Source: Couchioplanes caeruleus (lineage in GTDB: Bacteria > Actinomycetota > Actinomycetes > Mycobacteriales > Micromonosporaceae). From it: a stretch of DNA of 64,000 nt. The stretch is taken from positions 2,735,501 through 2,799,500 of the forward strand of contig NZ_CP092183.1 in the NCBI RefSeq assembly GCF_023499255.1. Direction: 5' to 3'. The notes below the pieces were generated by a model. It did no database searches and had not been told where the DNA came from. It saw only the letters and a program-made list of their open reading frames with translations. Shown here piece by piece: positions 57,960 through 64,000 of the stretch (position 1 is the first letter of the stretch; every line of letters begins with the position of its first letter). The translations under genes were made by a program, and so were the position numbers.

Positions 57960-58532
57960 GTGCGCGTGCTCGGCATCGACCCGGGACTCACCCGCTGCGG
58001 AGTCGGCGTCGTGGAGGGCGTGCCTGGCCGGCCCTGCAAGCTCATCGGCTACTACGTCGTCTACACCGAACCCGACGACGAGCTGCCCATGCGGCTGCTG
58101 CACCTCGACACGTCCCTCACCGAGCTCGTCGCGGAGCACCGCCCCGACAGCGTCGCCGTCGAGCGCGTCTTCAGCCAGCACAACACCCAGACCGTCACCG
58201 GCGTCGCCCAGGCCAGCGGCATCGGCATCCTCGCCGGAGCCCGCGCCGGACTGCCCGTCGAGACCTACACGCCCAGCGAGGTCAAAGCCGCCGTCACCGG
58301 CTCCGGCACCGCCGGCAAGGCCCAGGTCACCAGCATGGTCACCCGCCTGCTCAACCTCGACGGGCCACCGCGGCCCGCCGACGCCGCCGACGCCCTCGCC
58401 ATCGCGATCTGCCACATCTGGCGCGGCGGCACCCGCGCCCGTCTGCAGGCCGCCGCCGTCCGGGCCGCCACCGCCGGCCGCCGGGCCGCGCCGCGCCCCG
58501 CTGTCCGCCGTACCCCAGGAGGTCCTCGATGA
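57960..58532 (+). CDS. ruvC: Crossover junction endodeoxyribonuclease RuvC
   Basis: A 190-residue resolvase. GTG 57960 (CAGGGGAGG 7 nt upstream; TAGGGT promoter box at 57918) gives VRVLGIDPGLTRCGVGVV. Catalytic acidic residues: Asp in GIDPG, Glu in VAVERVFSQHN, and the Asp pair in PADAADALAIAICH. It cuts Holliday junctions symmetrically, working with RuvA and RuvB. The Arg/Ala-rich end is longer than in E. coli. The stop overlaps the ruvA start (ATGA). Confidence 0.97.
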   Translation: MRVLGIDPGLTRCGVGVVEGVPGRPCKLIGYYVVYTEPDDELPMRLLHLDTSLTELVAEHRPDSVAVERVFSQHNTQTVTGVAQASGIGILAGARAGLPVETYTPSEVKAAVTGSGTAGKAQVTSMVTRLLNLDGPPRPADAADALAIAICHIWRGGTRARLQAAAVRAATAGRRAAPRPAVRRTPGGPR

Positions 58533-59131
58533 TCGCCAGCGTGCGCGGCACGGTCGCCGCGATCGCCGCCGACAGCGCCGTCATCGAGGTCGGCGGCGTC
58601 GGCCTCGCCGTGCAGTGCGCCCCCGGCACCCTCTCCGGCCTGCGCACCGGGGCCGAGGCGCGGCTCGCCACCAGCCTCGTGGTCCGCGAGGACTCGCTCA
58701 CCCTGTACGGCTTCGCCGACGACGACGAGAAGCACCTCTTCGAACTGCTCCAGACCGCCAGCGGCGTCGGCCCCCGCCTCGCCCAGGCGGTGCTCGCCGT
58801 CCACCAGCCCGAAGCGGTGCGCCGCGCCATCTCCGCCGGCGACATCGCCGCGCTGACCCGCGTGCCCGGCATCGGCAAGAAGGGCGCCGAACGCCTCGTC
58901 CTCGAGCTCCGCGACCGCATCGGCGCCGTCTCCACCGGCGCCGACGGCGTGGCGGGCGCGCTCAGCGGCGGCTGGCAGGACCAGGTCCGCCAGGGCATCC
59001 TCGCCCTCGGCTGGTCCGCGCAACAGGCCGACCAGGCGGTGGCGGCCGTCGCCGAGTCCGTCGACGGTGAGACACCCCCGGTCCCGGTCCTGCTCCGCCA
59101 GGCGATCCGCCTCCTGGGCCGCACCCGATGA
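58529..59131 (+). CDS. ruvA: Holliday junction branch migration protein RuvA
   Basis: A 200-residue protein, start ATG 58529 with CCAGGAGGTCC upstream. OB-fold domain I opens [25 protein letters not shown]; the helix-hairpin-helix pairs are [20 protein letters not shown] and [19 protein letters not shown]; domain III ([20 protein letters not shown]) contacts RuvB. It forms the tetramer that clamps the junction. Coupled to ruvC and ruvB by 4-nt overlaps. Confidence 0.97.
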   Translation: MIASVRGTVAAIAADSAVIEVGGVGLAVQCAPGTLSGLRTGAEARLATSLVVREDSLTLYGFADDDEKHLFELLQTASGVGPRLAQAVLAVHQPEAVRRAISAGDIAALTRVPGIGKKGAERLVLELRDRIGAVSTGADGVAGALSGGWQDQVRQGILALGWSAQQADQAVAAVAESVDGETPPVPVLLRQAIRLLGRTR

Positions 59132-60186
59132 CCGACGACCTGGTGTCGCCGTACGCCGAGGACGAGGACCTGGACGCGGAAGCCAGCGTCCGCCCGCGCC
59201 GCCTCGCCGACTTCATCGCCCAGCACCGCGTGCGGGATCAGCTCGAGTTGCTCCTCAAGGGAGCGATGGGCCGCGGGACCCCGCCGGACCACATCCTGCT
59301 CTCAGGCCCGCCCGGCTTGGGCAAGACCACGCTGGCGAACATCGTGTCGGCGGAGCTGGGTACGGGGATCCGGACCACCAGCGGGCCGGTGATCGAGCGG
59401 TCCGGTGACCTCGCCGCGATCCTCACCAGCCTGGGCCCCGGCGACGTGCTGTTCATCGACGAGATCCACCGCATCGCGAAGCCCGCCGAGGAGCTGCTCT
59501 ACAGCGCCATGGAGGACTTCCGGGTGGACGTGATCGTGGGCAAGGGCCCCGGCGCCACCGCGATCCCGCTCGACGTCGAGCCGTTCACGCTGGTCGGGGC
59601 CACGACGCGGGCCGGGCTGCTGTCCGGGCCGATGCGCGACCGGTTCGGGTTCGTCGCCCATCTGGACTTCTACTCGCCGGCCGATCTGGACGCGCTGCTG
59701 CACCGCTCGGCGCGCATCCTGGGAGTGCCGATCACGCCCGAGGGGGCCGCGGAGATCGCCGGGCGGTCGCGGGGAACACCGCGGATCGCCAACCGGCTGC
59801 TGCGGCGCGTACGCGACTACGCCGAGGTCCGGGGCAATGGCATCGTGGACGAGGAGACGGCGAAGGCGGCCCTGGCCGTGTACGACGTCGACCAGCTCGG
59901 GCTCGACCGGCTGGACCGGGCGGTGCTGCGGGCGTTGATCGAGTCGTTCCGGGGCGGCCCGGTGGGCCTGTCCACGCTGGCCGTGGCGGTGGGGGAGCAG
60001 TCCGACACCGTCGAGGAGATGTGCGAGCCGTTCCTGGTGCGCGCCGGGCTGCTGGCCCGGACGCCGCGGGGGCGGGTGGCGACCGACGCCGGATGGCGGC
60101 ACCTGGGCAGGACGCCGCCGGAGGGGCGGGCGGGGATGCCGCACCAGCCGGACCTGTTCGCCCGGGATGCGGATTCCTCTCCGTAA
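59128..60186 (+). CDS. ruvB: Holliday junction branch migration ATPase RuvB
   Basis: A 352-residue AAA+ motor. N-terminal [22 protein letters not shown], Walker [15 protein letters not shown], Walker [26 protein letters not shown], sensor 1 [13 protein letters not shown], arginine finger in GPMRDRFGF and sensor 2 [19 protein letters not shown]. The C-terminal winged helix is [22 protein letters not shown]. Hexamers pump DNA through the RuvA-bound junction. It starts inside the ruvA stop (ATGA). Confidence 0.98.
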   Translation: MTDDLVSPYAEDEDLDAEASVRPRRLADFIAQHRVRDQLELLLKGAMGRGTPPDHILLSGPPGLGKTTLANIVSAELGTGIRTTSGPVIERSGDLAAILTSLGPGDVLFIDEIHRIAKPAEELLYSAMEDFRVDVIVGKGPGATAIPLDVEPFTLVGATTRAGLLSGPMRDRFGFVAHLDFYSPADLDALLHRSARILGVPITPEGAAEIAGRSRGTPRIANRLLRRVRDYAEVRGNGIVDEETAKAALAVYDVDQLGLDRLDRAVLRALIESFRGGPVGLSTLAVAVGEQSDTVEEMCEPFLVRAGLLARTPRGRVATDAGWRHLGRTPPEGRAGMPHQPDLFARDADSSP

Positions 60187-60210
60187 TGTGAACGTGACGT
60201 GTGCCGCGCG

Positions 60211-60238
60211 GTGACTTCCCAGGTACAGGGATTAGACT
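60211..60238 (+). promoter_or_regulatory. Promoter candidate for yajC
   Basis: GTGACT (60211-60216) and TAGACT (60233-60238) with a 16-nt spacer resemble -35 and -10 boxes, 80 bp before the yajC start. This would separate yajC from the ruvCAB operon. Confidence 0.45.
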
Positions 60239-60317
60239 CGCCGCCGTCCACCGGGATGTATATGTCGCCACACCGCGTGCCCTGGGCCGCGATGGTGGCC
60301 CCACGGAAGGTTTCCTC

Positions 60318-60692
60318 GTGTTCTCAGCAGCTCAAGCGCAGGGCGGGAGCAGCTTCATGCCGCTCCTCCTGATCGTCCTGCTCTTCGGCGTCATGTACGT
60401 CATGATGATCCGCCCGCAGCAGAAGCGGCGCCGCGAGGCGCAGGCGATGCAGTCGGCGCTCGGTCCCGGCGACGAGATCGTGACGATCGGCGGCCTGCAC
60501 GCCACCGTGGTCGCGATCGACGACGACGTCGTCACGGTGGAGATCTCCCCGGGTGTCACCGCCCGGTACGCCCGCCCGGCGATCGCCCGCGTGCTCAAGC
60601 AGGAGCCCGTCGCGGAGGAGCCGATCGAGGCCCCGGTTGCCGAGGAACCGATCCAGAGCCCCGTCGTCGAGACGCGCAAGAACAACGACTGA
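60318..60692 (+). CDS. yajC: Preprotein translocase subunit YajC
   Basis: A 124-residue inner-membrane protein from GTG 60318 with CGGAAGG upstream. One membrane helix (MPLLLIVLLFGVMYVMMI) is followed by the family motif RPQQKRRREAQAMQSALGPGDEIVTIGGLHATV. The C-terminal tail contains the near-duplicate EPVAEEPIEAPVAEEPIQSPV, a short acidic repeat. YajC is an accessory partner of the SecDF proteins and the SecYEG channel. Two hairpins separate it from secD. Confidence 0.94.
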   Translation: MFSAAQAQGGSSFMPLLLIVLLFGVMYVMMIRPQQKRRREAQAMQSALGPGDEIVTIGGLHATVVAIDDDVVTVEISPGVTARYARPAIARVLKQEPVAEEPIEAPVAEEPIQSPVVETRKNND

Positions 60693-60701
60693 TTCCGCGT
60701 C

Positions 60702-60728
60702 GTGTGGCCGCCGGCCGGGCGGCCACAC
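60702..60728 (+). terminator. Hairpin after yajC
   Basis: Arms of 11 bp (GTGTGGCCGCC-type; core GTGGCCGCC and GGCGGCCAC) close on a GGCCG loop, 10 bp past the yajC stop. No T-run follows it directly. Confidence 0.6.
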
Positions 60729-60743
60729 CGGCGCGGATCGCGC

Positions 60744-60777
60744 ACGGGCCACGGGTCGGGGCACCCGAGCGGCCCGT
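60744..60777 (+). terminator. Intrinsic terminator between yajC and secD
   Basis: ACGGGCC and GGCCCGT form the outer stem, with inner CGGGT/ACCCG pairing, followed by TTTGTTGT. It lies 88 bp before the secD start and would end or attenuate yajC transcripts. Confidence 0.6.
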
Positions 60778-60864
60778 TTGTTGTGAATAATCATGCTCCA
60801 CCCACATCCCCACCCGCGGCCGCGCGCTCCCGTGGCGGCTCTCAGCACGAGGAGATCGACAGTC

Positions 60865-62766
60865 GTGGCACGACCACCACAGGGACAACCGCATCCCGGG
60901 CGGCAACTCGCCGTGCTCGGTTTCCTCTTCGTGATCCTTTACGTGCTGGTGTTCTGGGGTCCAGGCACCAAGGGCCTGGGCTATCAGGAGCGGCTGCACC
61001 CGAAGCTCGGCCTCGACCTGGTCGGCGGCACCCAGGCGACGTACGTCGCGTCCCTGGCCGGCGGCAAGGCGCCGAGCCCGGAGAGCATGGAGGAGTCCCG
61101 CAAGATCATCGATCAGCGGGTCAACGCCCTGGGCGTCGCCGAGGCCGAGGTCGTCGTCGAGGGCAACCGCAACATCGTGGTCTCCGTCGCCGGCGAGGAG
61201 AACGACCAGCTGAAGAACGTCGGGCAGGCCGCGCAGATGCGGTTCCGCAAGGTGCTCAAGGCGACCGGTGACAACGCCGCGGTCGCCGTGAACCCGCCGT
61301 CGGCCGCGCCGAGCGCCGCGCCGAGCGGGAGCGCCGCTCCCAAGCCGAGCACCTCCGCCGGAGCCAAGGCCCCGGCCGTGACCGGCAGCGCCGCGCCGTC
61401 CGCCTCGTCCGGCGGCCAGGGTGGCGGCGAGCGGGCGCCGTCGCCGAGCGCCACCCCGTCGGCCCCGGCGGCCACCCCGTCGGCAACTCCCGCCGCACCG
61501 CTGCCGGTCAGCGCCAGCGTTCAGGAGCAGCGGGCCGCGATCGAGAAGAAGGTCGGCGCGGAGGCCTGGGCGGCCGCGGAGAAGCTGAGCGACCCGGTCG
61601 ACCTCTCGTCCGACCCGACCGCGGGCCAGAAGTTCAAGGCTTTCAGCACGCTGACCGGCGCCGAGGTCAACGCGCTGACGCCGGAGATGCAGTTCAACGT
61701 CCCGACGATCAGCTGCGACCAGCTCAACAAGCGCCCGGCCGGCGCCATCGACGAGGTCAAGTCGAAGGTGGTGGCCTGCCAGAGTGGCGCGAAGATGCTG
61801 CTCGACGTCGCCAAGGTCGTCGGTACGGACATCGACACCGCGTCGCCGCAGCTCGACCAGCAGAGCGGCCAATGGGTCGTCTCGCTGGACTTCACCGGCC
61901 CCGGCCAGTCCAAGTGGACGGCGCTGACCCGCGAGGCCTTCCAGCCGGCCGCGAACGACACCTGCCTCACCGCCGCGCAGGCGCTGTCCACCGGTGCCAC
62001 GCACTGCCTGGTCGCCGTCGTGCTCGACAAGGAAGTCATCTCGGCGCCGGAGATCCAGGGCGTGCTCAGCGGCCAGTCGCAGATCACCGGGCAGTTCAGC
62101 TCGGCCTCGGCCAAGCAGCTCGCCGACCAGATCAAGTACGGCGCGCTGCCGGTCACGTTCGAGGCGGGCACCACGCAGACGGTGACGGCGACGCTGGGCC
62201 TCGCGCAGCTGAAGGCGGGCTTGATCGCCGCCGCGATCGGCATGGGCCTGGTCGCGATCTACGCGTTCTTCTACTACCGGCTGCTGGGCTCGGTCATCTT
62301 CCTGAGCCTCGTGCTGTCGGGTCTGCTGACCTTCGGCGCGCTGGTGGTGCTCGGCCGTACGACCGGGTTCACGCTGACGCTCGCCGGTATCGCCGGTTTC
62401 ATCGTGTCGCTCGGTGTCGCGGCGGACTCGTTCGTCATCTACTTCGAGCGCCTCAAGGACGAGATCCACGAGGGTCGCAGCGCGCGTAGCGCCGTACCCC
62501 GGGCGTGGGCCCGGGCGCGGCGTACGATCATCTCGGCCAACACCATCACCATCATGGCGGCCGTAGTGCTCTACGTCGTGTCGATCGGCGCGGTGCGAGG
62601 CTTCGCGTTCGCGCTGGGCCTCTCCACGGTCCTGGACCTCGTGGTGGTGTTCCTGTTCCGCCACCCGATCATGACGTTGTTCGCGAGCACGAAGGCGTTC
62701 CTGTCGCCGCGGGTCAGCGGTCTGGGCCGTGTCCTGCAGCGCACCCCGACCGAGAAGGAGGCCTGA
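60865..62766 (+). CDS. secD: Protein translocase subunit SecD
   Basis: A 633-residue membrane protein from GTG 60865 with GAGGAGA upstream; the frame is open to ATG 60793. First helix LAVLGFLFVILYVLVFWGP, then the P1 region (KLGLDLVGGTQATYVASL, KIIDQRVNALGVAEAEVV). An Ala/Pro/Ser/Gly-rich stretch of about 80 residues (about 140-220) is inserted in the outside part, as in other actinobacteria. Five more helices follow, with the proton-path signature GVAADSFVIYFERLKDEI. It drives export after SecA using the proton gradient, together with SecF. Confidence 0.96.
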   Translation: MARPPQGQPHPGRQLAVLGFLFVILYVLVFWGPGTKGLGYQERLHPKLGLDLVGGTQATYVASLAGGKAPSPESMEESRKIIDQRVNALGVAEAEVVVEGNRNIVVSVAGEENDQLKNVGQAAQMRFRKVLKATGDNAAVAVNPPSAAPSAAPSGSAAPKPSTSAGAKAPAVTGSAAPSASSGGQGGGERAPSPSATPSAPAATPSATPAAPLPVSASVQEQRAAIEKKVGAEAWAAAEKLSDPVDLSSDPTAGQKFKAFSTLTGAEVNALTPEMQFNVPTISCDQLNKRPAGAIDEVKSKVVACQSGAKMLLDVAKVVGTDIDTASPQLDQQSGQWVVSLDFTGPGQSKWTALTREAFQPAANDTCLTAAQALSTGATHCLVAVVLDKEVISAPEIQGVLSGQSQITGQFSSASAKQLADQIKYGALPVTFEAGTTQTVTATLGLAQLKAGLIAAAIGMGLVAIYAFFYYRLLGSVIFLSLVLSGLLTFGALVVLGRTTGFTLTLAGIAGFIVSLGVAADSFVIYFERLKDEIHEGRSARSAVPRAWARARRTIISANTITIMAAVVLYVVSIGAVRGFAFALGLSTVLDLVVVFLFRHPIMTLFASTKAFLSPRVSGLGRVLQRTPTEKEA

Positions 62767-62767
62767 G

Positions 62768-63967
62768 ATGGCCATGAGCCTTGGTGAACGCCTCTACCGG
62801 GGCGAGGCCAACCTCAACATCGTCGGCCGCCGCAAGACGTGGTTCGCGGTCGCCGCGGCGCTCGTCCTGCTCGCGATCGGCAGTTTCGCCGTCCGCCAGT
62901 TCCACCTGGGCATCGAGTTCTCCGGCGGCACCCAGTTCGAGCTGCCGGCGCAGGTCGGCAGCACCACCGCCGCGCGCAACGCCGTCGTCAAAGCCGTGAA
63001 CAGCGCCGGCGTCGGCGAGGAAGCGAACGTCACCGCGGCACAGCAGGTCGGCAGCGGCGACAGCCGGACGTACTCGGTGCGGACCGCGGCGCTGTCGCAG
63101 GAAGAGGCCAACTCGGTCAAGGACGCCATCGCCAAGGACCTGGGCGTGCCGTCCGAGAAGATCAACGACAACCGGGTGTCGGCGGCGTGGGGTGGCCAGG
63201 TCACCCAGCAGGCGCTGCTCGGCCTCGGCATCTTCCTGGTGCTGGTGCTCGGCTACCTGATCGTCCGGTTCGAATGGCGGATGGCGGTCGCGGCGGTGAC
63301 GTCGCTGCTGCTCGACCTCGTGCTGACGGCGGGCGTGTACTCGCTGGTCGGCTTCGAGGTCACCCCGTCGACGGTGATCGGCTTCCTGACGATCCTCGGC
63401 TTCTCCCTGTACGACGTCGTCGTGGTGTTCGACAAGGTGCAGGAGAACACCCGGGGCATCACCGCGGGCAGTTCGCAGACGTACAGCGAGGCCACCAACC
63501 TGGCGGTCAACCAGACCCTGATGCGCTCGATCAACACCGGCCTGGTGGCGCTGCTGCCGGTCGGCGGCCTGCTCTTCATCGGCGCCGGCCTGCTCGGCGC
63601 GGGCACCCTGAAGGACCTCGGCCTGGTGCTCTTCGTCGGCATGGGCCTCGGCGTGCTCTCCTCGATCATGTTCGCGGCGCCCATGCTGTCCGCGCTCAAG
63701 GACCAGGAACCGCGCATCAAGTCCCACAACGCCCGCGTCCTGGCCCGCCGCTCGTCGGCCCGCTCCGGCGACGTGGCCCGCGGCGACCGGTCCCGTGCGG
63801 GCGCCGGTGCGGGTGCGGGTGCGGCCCAGTCCGGCACGGACGAGGTCCCGGCGCTGGCCGGCTCCACCCCGTCGGCGACGCCCCGCCCGGGCGCCCGGCC
63901 CGCGGGCAAGCGCAACCGCGGCGGCGGCGCGGGCAACCGGCCGAGCGGCGGTCAGAAGCGCCGCTGA
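62768..63967 (+). CDS. secF: Protein translocase subunit SecF
   Basis: A 399-residue membrane partner of SecD, start ATG 62768 one base after the secD stop (GGAGGCCTGAG carries the ribosome site). First helix WFAVAAALVLLAIGSFAV, then FHLGIEFSGGTQFEL, and the SecD/F core GFLTILGFSLYDVVVVFDKVQEN. Six helices in all. The C-terminal 80 residues are Arg/Ala/Gly-rich and disordered, longer than in E. coli. Nothing is coded in the last 33 bp of the window. Confidence 0.96.
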   Translation: MAMSLGERLYRGEANLNIVGRRKTWFAVAAALVLLAIGSFAVRQFHLGIEFSGGTQFELPAQVGSTTAARNAVVKAVNSAGVGEEANVTAAQQVGSGDSRTYSVRTAALSQEEANSVKDAIAKDLGVPSEKINDNRVSAAWGGQVTQQALLGLGIFLVLVLGYLIVRFEWRMAVAAVTSLLLDLVLTAGVYSLVGFEVTPSTVIGFLTILGFSLYDVVVVFDKVQENTRGITAGSSQTYSEATNLAVNQTLMRSINTGLVALLPVGGLLFIGAGLLGAGTLKDLGLVLFVGMGLGVLSSIMFAAPMLSALKDQEPRIKSHNARVLARRSSARSGDVARGDRSRAGAGAGAGAAQSGTDEVPALAGSTPSATPRPGARPAGKRNRGGGAGNRPSGGQKRR

Positions 63968-64000
63968 TCCGGATCGCTCCCACGGCGGCCCGCCACCCTC

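Noticed and set aside
60793..60864. SecM-like arrest peptide upstream of secD
   Set aside because: The only upstream ATG is in frame with secD and has no stop, so no separate leader peptide is encoded. A fragment reading RPRAPV recalls arrest motifs, but that is not enough.

Overview
The window is 64 kb of very GC-rich chromosomal DNA from an actinobacterium. Gene content and order point to the Micromonosporaceae (Actinoplanes/Micromonospora-like), but this is inferred from gene families, since no rRNA or tRNA lies in the window. Supporting signs are the block thrS - HIT - pgsA - PIM acyltransferase - pimA - pdxS - pdxT - yebC - ruvCAB - yajC - secD - secF, which has the same order as in mycobacteria; an F420-dependent oxidoreductase; DUF3618/DUF4235/DUF2795/DUF1206 proteins; many GTG starts; and many leaderless genes with a TANNNT box 6-7 nt before the start codon.

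Layout. 1-5.2 kb: end of a cation/proton antiporter, an SDR enzyme, a HAD phosphatase behind a large PAS-GAF-SpoIIE phosphatase-kinase, and a membrane-anchored protein with a CBM2-like tail. 5.3-8.8 kb: a membrane protein carrying 18 identical 18-bp repeats, then two gene-free stretches filled with other tandem repeats. 8.8-14 kb: small envelope and stress proteins, a BrkB/YihY membrane protein and a phytoene-desaturase-like oxidase, closed by a 30-nt perfect palindrome. 14-25 kb: SDR-SRPBCC pair, a glycosyltransferase, a drug-type ABC exporter with a NarL-type two-component system, an AraC regulator with a VOC protein, a RecQ helicase and an F420-dependent enzyme with an unreported 41-codon gene in front. 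25-31.3 kb: GH3 N-acetylglucosaminidase-like enzyme, GNAT, lipoprotein, then an envelope cluster (DUF1206, MscS channel, holin-like, DUF3618, DUF4235) and a cold-shock gene. 31.5-40.5 kb: aldo/keto reductase, trans-aconitate-type methyltransferase, adenosine-deaminase family enzyme, a large secreted protein with a damaged metalloprotease motif plus fibronectin III and ricin-type lectin modules, an OmpR-type two-component system and an ADP-ribosylglycohydrolase.

40.5-64 kb is the conserved block. It is broken between the HIT gene and pgsA by an 8-kb segment that looks inserted: a TetR - SGNH hydrolase - diguanylate cyclase - solute-binding lipoprotein operon with overlapping genes, a divergent TetR/FAD-monooxygenase pair that shares one 29-bp palindromic promoter-operator, and an EF-G2-like GTPase. 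The remainder makes phosphatidylinositol mannosides (pgsA, acyltransferase, pimA), pyridoxal phosphate (pdxST), resolves Holliday junctions (ruvCAB) and powers protein export (yajC, secD, secF).

The items most worth following up are the symmetric divergent promoter at 47780, the diguanylate cyclase/binding-protein operon, the 18-copy repeat protein, the HExxH-to-QExxH change in the secreted protein, and a window-wide preference for the tetranucleotide GTAC that appears to shape codon choice. All start-site, operator and function calls are from reading the sequence; no database searches were run.
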